A stretch of 64,000 nt of DNA, taken from positions 186,001 through 250,000 of the forward strand of contig CALRTB020000002.1 of the NCBI GenBank assembly GCA_943371005.1. The letters run 5' to 3'. Both the position numbers and the translations under genes were made by a program. Under the pieces are notes generated by a model. That model was not told the origin of the DNA, searched no databases, and worked only from the letters and a program-made list of their open reading frames with translations. Source of the DNA: MRBY01 sp943371005. Lineage in GTDB: Bacteria; Cyanobacteriota; Cyanobacteriia; Cyanobacteriales; MRBY01. Of this stretch, positions 60,638 through 64,000 are shown one piece after another (the first letter of the stretch is position 1; each line of letters opens with the position of its first letter).

Positions 60638-63529
60638 TTAGAATTGACCGGCTAAGGCTGCATTACAGCGTTCACAAATGGTGGGATCGTCCGTAAATGT
60701 TCCCACTTGCGTTGAATAGTTCCAACAGCGATCACACTTGTGACCGTCCGCTTTCACCACTGCGACTTGGAGCTGACCAGCGGCTAACTCCAGGGTGTCT
60801 TGGTACTGCTGGTCATCAAGAGATTCTGTTACAAATTCCACCTGGGAAACAAGGAGCAAATAACGCAGTTCATCGACCCGCAGCGAATCACTCAAACTAT
60901 TGCTGGGATTCAAGGCGGCAAGCCAGTCCGTTAAAGTCCCATCCACATCACGCATGAGAATTTTTGCTTCGAGGGAAGCACCAATTAACTTCTCAGTACG
61001 GGCTTTTTCGAGAACGAGGTTCACGCCGTTGCGGATTTTGCGCAGTTCTTCCCACCGTTGGAATAAGGCGGCATCGGCGGCCCACTGGGGATCGAGTTGA
61101 TACCAGCCGGCACTAAATACCGATTGATGCTCCGTTTCGTAGGGCAAGTTCTGCCAAATATCCTCCGCCATGTGGCACAATACCGGGGCGATCGCCTTGG
61201 CCAAGGTTTCGAGGATAATCGCCATTACCGTTTGGCAACTGCGGCGACGGGGAGCATTGATATCAGAAATATAGAGGCGATCCTTGGCAATATCGAGATA
61301 GAAATTCGACAGATCAACTACACAGAAATTCTGTACCTTCTGGAAGAATTTAAAGAATTGAAACTCCTCAAAGGCCTCTGTTACTTCAGAGAAAACATGG
61401 TGAGTTTGGTGCAGAATATACTGGTCTAGTTCCGGCAAATCATCGTAAGCCACGGCATCTTTCGCCGGATCAAAATCATGGATATTTCCTAAGAGGAAAC
61501 GGGCTGTGTTGCGAATTTTGCGATAAACATCGGCCAACTGCTTCAGGATCGTTTGTCCAATGGGGACATCCGAAGAATAATCCACCGAAGAAACCCACAA
61601 CCGCAGCACATCCGCGCCATAGGGCGGTTCGGTTTTCTGATTCTTGCCACCGTTGATAATGATATTGGGATCAACAACATTGCCTAGGGATTTACTCATT
61701 TTGTAGCCCTTTTCATCGAGCACAAAACCGTGGGTCAATACCGTTTTATAGGGGGCAACTCCATTCACGGCCACACTGGTTAACAGACTGGATTGGAACC
61801 AACCCCGGTGTTGGTCAGAACCTTCTAAATACAGATCCACAGGGTAATTTAAACCGTCTCGCTGTTTGGCCACAGCCGCCCAAGAAGAACCCGAATCAAA
61901 CCACACATCCATGGTATCTGTCCCCTTGCGGTAGGTGCGGCCATTGTCGCGATATTCTTCCGGTAAAAGCTCCTCGACCGAACGTTTCCACCAAGCATCA
62001 GAACCCTCTTTGGCGATAATTTCTTTGACGTGGTTAATGGTGGTTTCATTTAACAATGCTTCCCCGGTTTCTGCGTCATAAAAAACAGGAATCGGGACGC
62101 CCCAATTACGTTGCCGAGAAATACACCAGTCACTGCGATCGCCAACCATGGCCGTAATCCGATTTTCTCCCTGAGCGGGAATCCACCGCACCCCCTTAAT
62201 TGCTTTGAGGGCTTCATCCCGGAACCCTTCCACAGAGGCGAACCACTGTTCTGTGGCCCGGAAAATCGTCGGTTTTTTGGTACGCCAATCGTAGGGATAT
62301 TTGTGTTGGTAGGCTTCTTGTTTTAAAAGAGCGCGTTTTTCCGTTAAAGCCGCGATGATTGCGTTGTTTGCTCCGTCGAGAACATTTAAGCCCGCAAATT
62401 CGCCGGCTTCTTCGGTGAGGGTACCTTCTGCATCTACCGGGGAAAGGATCGGCAAACCATATTTCTGGCCCGTGATGTAGTCCTCCTGACCATGGCCTGG
62501 CGCAGTGTGAACGAGGCCCGTCCCGGATTCCGTTGTGATGTAATCACCACCAGCCACCACCGGACTTTGGCGATCGTAGAGGGGATGCTGATAGGTGCAA
62601 TGTTCAAGGATTTCCCCTTTAAAGCTGGTTTTAACTGTTAAGGCAGCGTCAAAGGTTTTCGTTAAACTTTCTGCGAGATCCTTGGCGACGACGAGATATT
62701 TCTGAGCACACAGGTTGCCGTCGGTTTCCACCACAGCGTATTCCAGGGCCGGGTTGATCGCCACAGCTAAGTTACCGGGCAATGTCCAAGGGGTTGTTGT
62801 CCAGATCGCCACGCCTAAACTGTCGGCAAACTCGCCTAAAACAGCTACCGCTTCAGGACTTAGATCTGTGATCGGCAAAGAGACATAAATACTTTGGGAG
62901 GTGTGGCCTTCGGGATATTCGAGTTCTGCCTCGGCGAGGGCTGTTTGGGAACTGGGGCTCCAATGAACGGGCTTTAGGCCGCGATAGATATAGCCTTTAA
63001 GGGCCATGTCGCCAAATACGCCAATTTGAGCCGCTTCGTATTCTGGGGTGAGGGTGAGATAAGGATTTTCCCAATCGCCCCAAACGCCATACCGTTGAAA
63101 TCCCGCTGCTTGGGCTTTTTGGGTTTTGAGGGCAAAGTCACGGGCCTTGTAGCGCAGTTTGAGGGGCGTGAGATTTTGTCGGGCATCGGCGCTGAGATTT
63201 TGCAGTACTTTTAATTCGATGGGTAAACCGTGACAATCCCAACCGGGGACATAGTGGGTTTTATAGCCTTTTAAGAGCTTGTACTTATTGATAATGTCCT
63301 TCAGTACCTTGTTTAGGGCGTGGCCCATGTGGAGGTCACCGTTGGCATAGGGGGGGCCATCATGCAGCGTAAAGAAGTCTTTGGGGTTATTCTGCGCTAG
63401 GTCTTCGTAAATGCGGTTTTCTTGCCAGAATTTTTGGATTTCTGGTTCTTTTTGGGGAGCATTCGCCCGCATATTAAAGGTGGTTTTTGGCAAATTAACG
63501 GTATCTTTGTAGCTCTTTGCGTCTGTCAC
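60638..63529 (-). CDS. ileS: Isoleucyl-tRNA synthetase
   Basis: This 963-aa class I synthetase charges tRNA-Ile. HIGH appears as HMGH (67-70) and KMSKS is present (GYKMSKSLGN). The CP1 editing domain lies between them, and the C-terminus carries a zinc finger (CDRCWNYS ... CERCNAAL). The start codon is GTG at 63529; no clear ribosome site is visible. Length is typical of bacterial type 1 IleS. Confidence 0.97.
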   Translation of the reverse strand: MTDAKSYKDTVNLPKTTFNMRANAPQKEPEIQKFWQENRIYEDLAQNNPKDFFTLHDGPPYANGDLHMGHALNKVLKDIINKYKLLKGYKTHYVPGWDCHGLPIELKVLQNLSADARQNLTPLKLRYKARDFALKTQKAQAAGFQRYGVWGDWENPYLTLTPEYEAAQIGVFGDMALKGYIYRGLKPVHWSPSSQTALAEAELEYPEGHTSQSIYVSLPITDLSPEAVAVLGEFADSLGVAIWTTTPWTLPGNLAVAINPALEYAVVETDGNLCAQKYLVVAKDLAESLTKTFDAALTVKTSFKGEILEHCTYQHPLYDRQSPVVAGGDYITTESGTGLVHTAPGHGQEDYITGQKYGLPILSPVDAEGTLTEEAGEFAGLNVLDGANNAIIAALTEKRALLKQEAYQHKYPYDWRTKKPTIFRATEQWFASVEGFRDEALKAIKGVRWIPAQGENRITAMVGDRSDWCISRQRNWGVPIPVFYDAETGEALLNETTINHVKEIIAKEGSDAWWKRSVEELLPEEYRDNGRTYRKGTDTMDVWFDSGSSWAAVAKQRDGLNYPVDLYLEGSDQHRGWFQSSLLTSVAVNGVAPYKTVLTHGFVLDEKGYKMSKSLGNVVDPNIIINGGKNQKTEPPYGADVLRLWVSSVDYSSDVPIGQTILKQLADVYRKIRNTARFLLGNIHDFDPAKDAVAYDDLPELDQYILHQTHHVFSEVTEAFEEFQFFKFFQKVQNFCVVDLSNFYLDIAKDRLYISDINAPRRRSCQTVMAIILETLAKAIAPVLCHMAEDIWQNLPYETEHQSVFSAGWYQLDPQWAADAALFQRWEELRKIRNGVNLVLEKARTEKLIGASLEAKILMRDVDGTLTDWLAALNPSNSLSDSLRVDELRYLLLVSQVEFVTESLDDQQYQDTLELAAGQLQVAVVKADGHKCDRCWNYSTQVGTFTDDPTICERCNAALAGQF

Positions 63530-63682
63530 GGTGGCTGTGGTGGCTGATGTTTACAAATGTTTGCTATGGCTGATTTTAACTTGCCATGGCTTTTCCCGTG
63601 AATCTTGCGACGGAAAGGCGATCGCCCCTGCCCCAGGGTTTACCAATAAAATGGAAGGCGATCAGTAACGGAGATCAAGGCG

Positions 63683-63781
63683 ATGCTGACGAAACAACGG
63701 GCGGATCGGGTACTGCTGAGTAATATCAGTTGGCAGCAGTTTGAAAATATCCTGCACCAACGAAGTGTTGTACCGCTGTAA
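63683..63781 (+). pseudogene. Truncated Uma2-family gene remnant
   Basis: The 32-residue ORF MLTKQRADRVLLSNISWQQF... matches the typical N-terminus of Uma2/DUF820 genes, then stops at VVPL. No in-frame continuation of the nuclease core is visible in the next 200 bases. It is probably a 5' remnant of a gene family member, like the intact one at 36622-37185. Confidence 0.6.
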
Positions 63782-63871
63782 GTAAAGATGCTGAAAGATG
63801 CTTTACTAGCAATTCAAGGGGAAAGCAGCGATGATGAACAGTCTTTGCCAACTTACCCTTGACGCTTGAAG

Positions 63872-64000
63872 CTAGTACTTAAACAGCGGAATAATCCAGG
63901 CAGCAACGATACTCACCAAAATTGCAATTTCCAGGACGATCATCGCTGTTATTGGTTGGAACCATCTGATCCAAGCTCCTTGCTGAACCTGTGACCAACA
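63872..64000 (-). CDS. Partial membrane protein gene at the right edge
   Basis: On the minus strand an open frame of 42 codons enters from beyond the window and ends at TAG (63872-63874). It reads QGAWIRWFQPIT then a hydrophobic stretch and IIPLFKY at the end, so it looks like the C-terminus of a membrane protein with one last transmembrane helix. The family cannot be named from this fragment. Confidence 0.5.
   Translation of the reverse strand, partial: CWSQVQQGAWIRWFQPITAMIVLEIAILVSIVAAWIIPLFKY

Noticed and set aside
1..64000. CRISPR arrays, insertion sequences or prophage
   Set aside because: No regularly spaced repeats, transposase, integrase or phage structural genes were seen in reading the window. 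Repeated GCGATCGC is dispersed HIP1, not an array.

Overview
This window is ordinary chromosome from a unicellular cyanobacterium, most like the marine Synechococcus sp. PCC 7002 / Picosynechococcus group. The evidence is form IB Rubisco (rbcL-rbcX-rbcS) directly downstream of a beta-carboxysome ccmK2-K1-L-M-N cluster, psbB, phycobilisome genes (a CpcS-type lyase and nblA), cyanobacterial regulators (NtcA box, SufR), and very frequent copies of the HIP1 octamer GCGATCGC. The genus assignment rests on remembered gene order and protein resemblance, not on a search.

Layout. 1-7.7 kb: a 49-aa small protein gene, nirA with a textbook NtcA-activated promoter, a thiO-thiG fusion, aroF, rpsO with a PAM68-type photosystem II assembly gene, a phycobilin lyase and nblA. 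7.7-11 kb: a conserved unknown, a sugar-nucleotide epimerase, a vapBC-like toxin-antitoxin pair and mutM. 11-16.7 kb: sufR divergent from sufBCDS, with two perfect CAAC-N6-GTTG operators between them. 16.8-19.8 kb: a membrane protein gene and speA.

19.8-33.7 kb is a CO2-concentrating block. A leftward ndhF-ndhD-cup operon (CO2-uptake NDH-1, probably the NDH-1_4 type) is divergent from a BicA-like SulP transporter gene. Then come ccmK2-K1-L-M-N and rbcL-rbcX-rbcS, ending in a strong HIP1-built terminator. CO2 hydration, bicarbonate uptake, the carboxysome shell and adaptors, Rubisco and its chaperone therefore sit together in about 14 kb.

33.7-49.5 kb is mixed housekeeping: a DUF2059 protein, a NIL-ferredoxin, an MFS transporter, a Uma2 nuclease, a gamma-tocopherol methyltransferase, a DUF2232 membrane protein, a Crp/Fnr regulator, a large PP2C phosphatase with a degenerate kinase-like region, ComFB, SfsA, NadE, ProB, a fibrillin, the SRP RNA and a DUF202 protein. 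49.6-51.1 kb holds a tRNA with anticodon CAT and an AT-rich orphan methyltransferase gene. 51.1-57.5 kb: a carotenoid-isomerase-like flavoprotein, DUF1493 and CSP41-like operon, then DUF3285-ybeY-dgkA-trpG/pabA and a Tat-exported MBL-fold protein. 57.8-64 kb: psbB, a DUF1232 gene, a phytol/polyprenol kinase, ileS, a Uma2 gene remnant and a partial membrane protein gene at the right edge.

I saw no CRISPR array, insertion sequence or prophage. I found no clearly new multi-gene system. The most useful leads are the 49-aa protein beside nirA, HIP1 palindromes used as terminator arms, the cysteine pattern of the four CcmM SSU-like domains, the PP2C with a pseudokinase-like region, and the tRNA-side AT-rich insertion.
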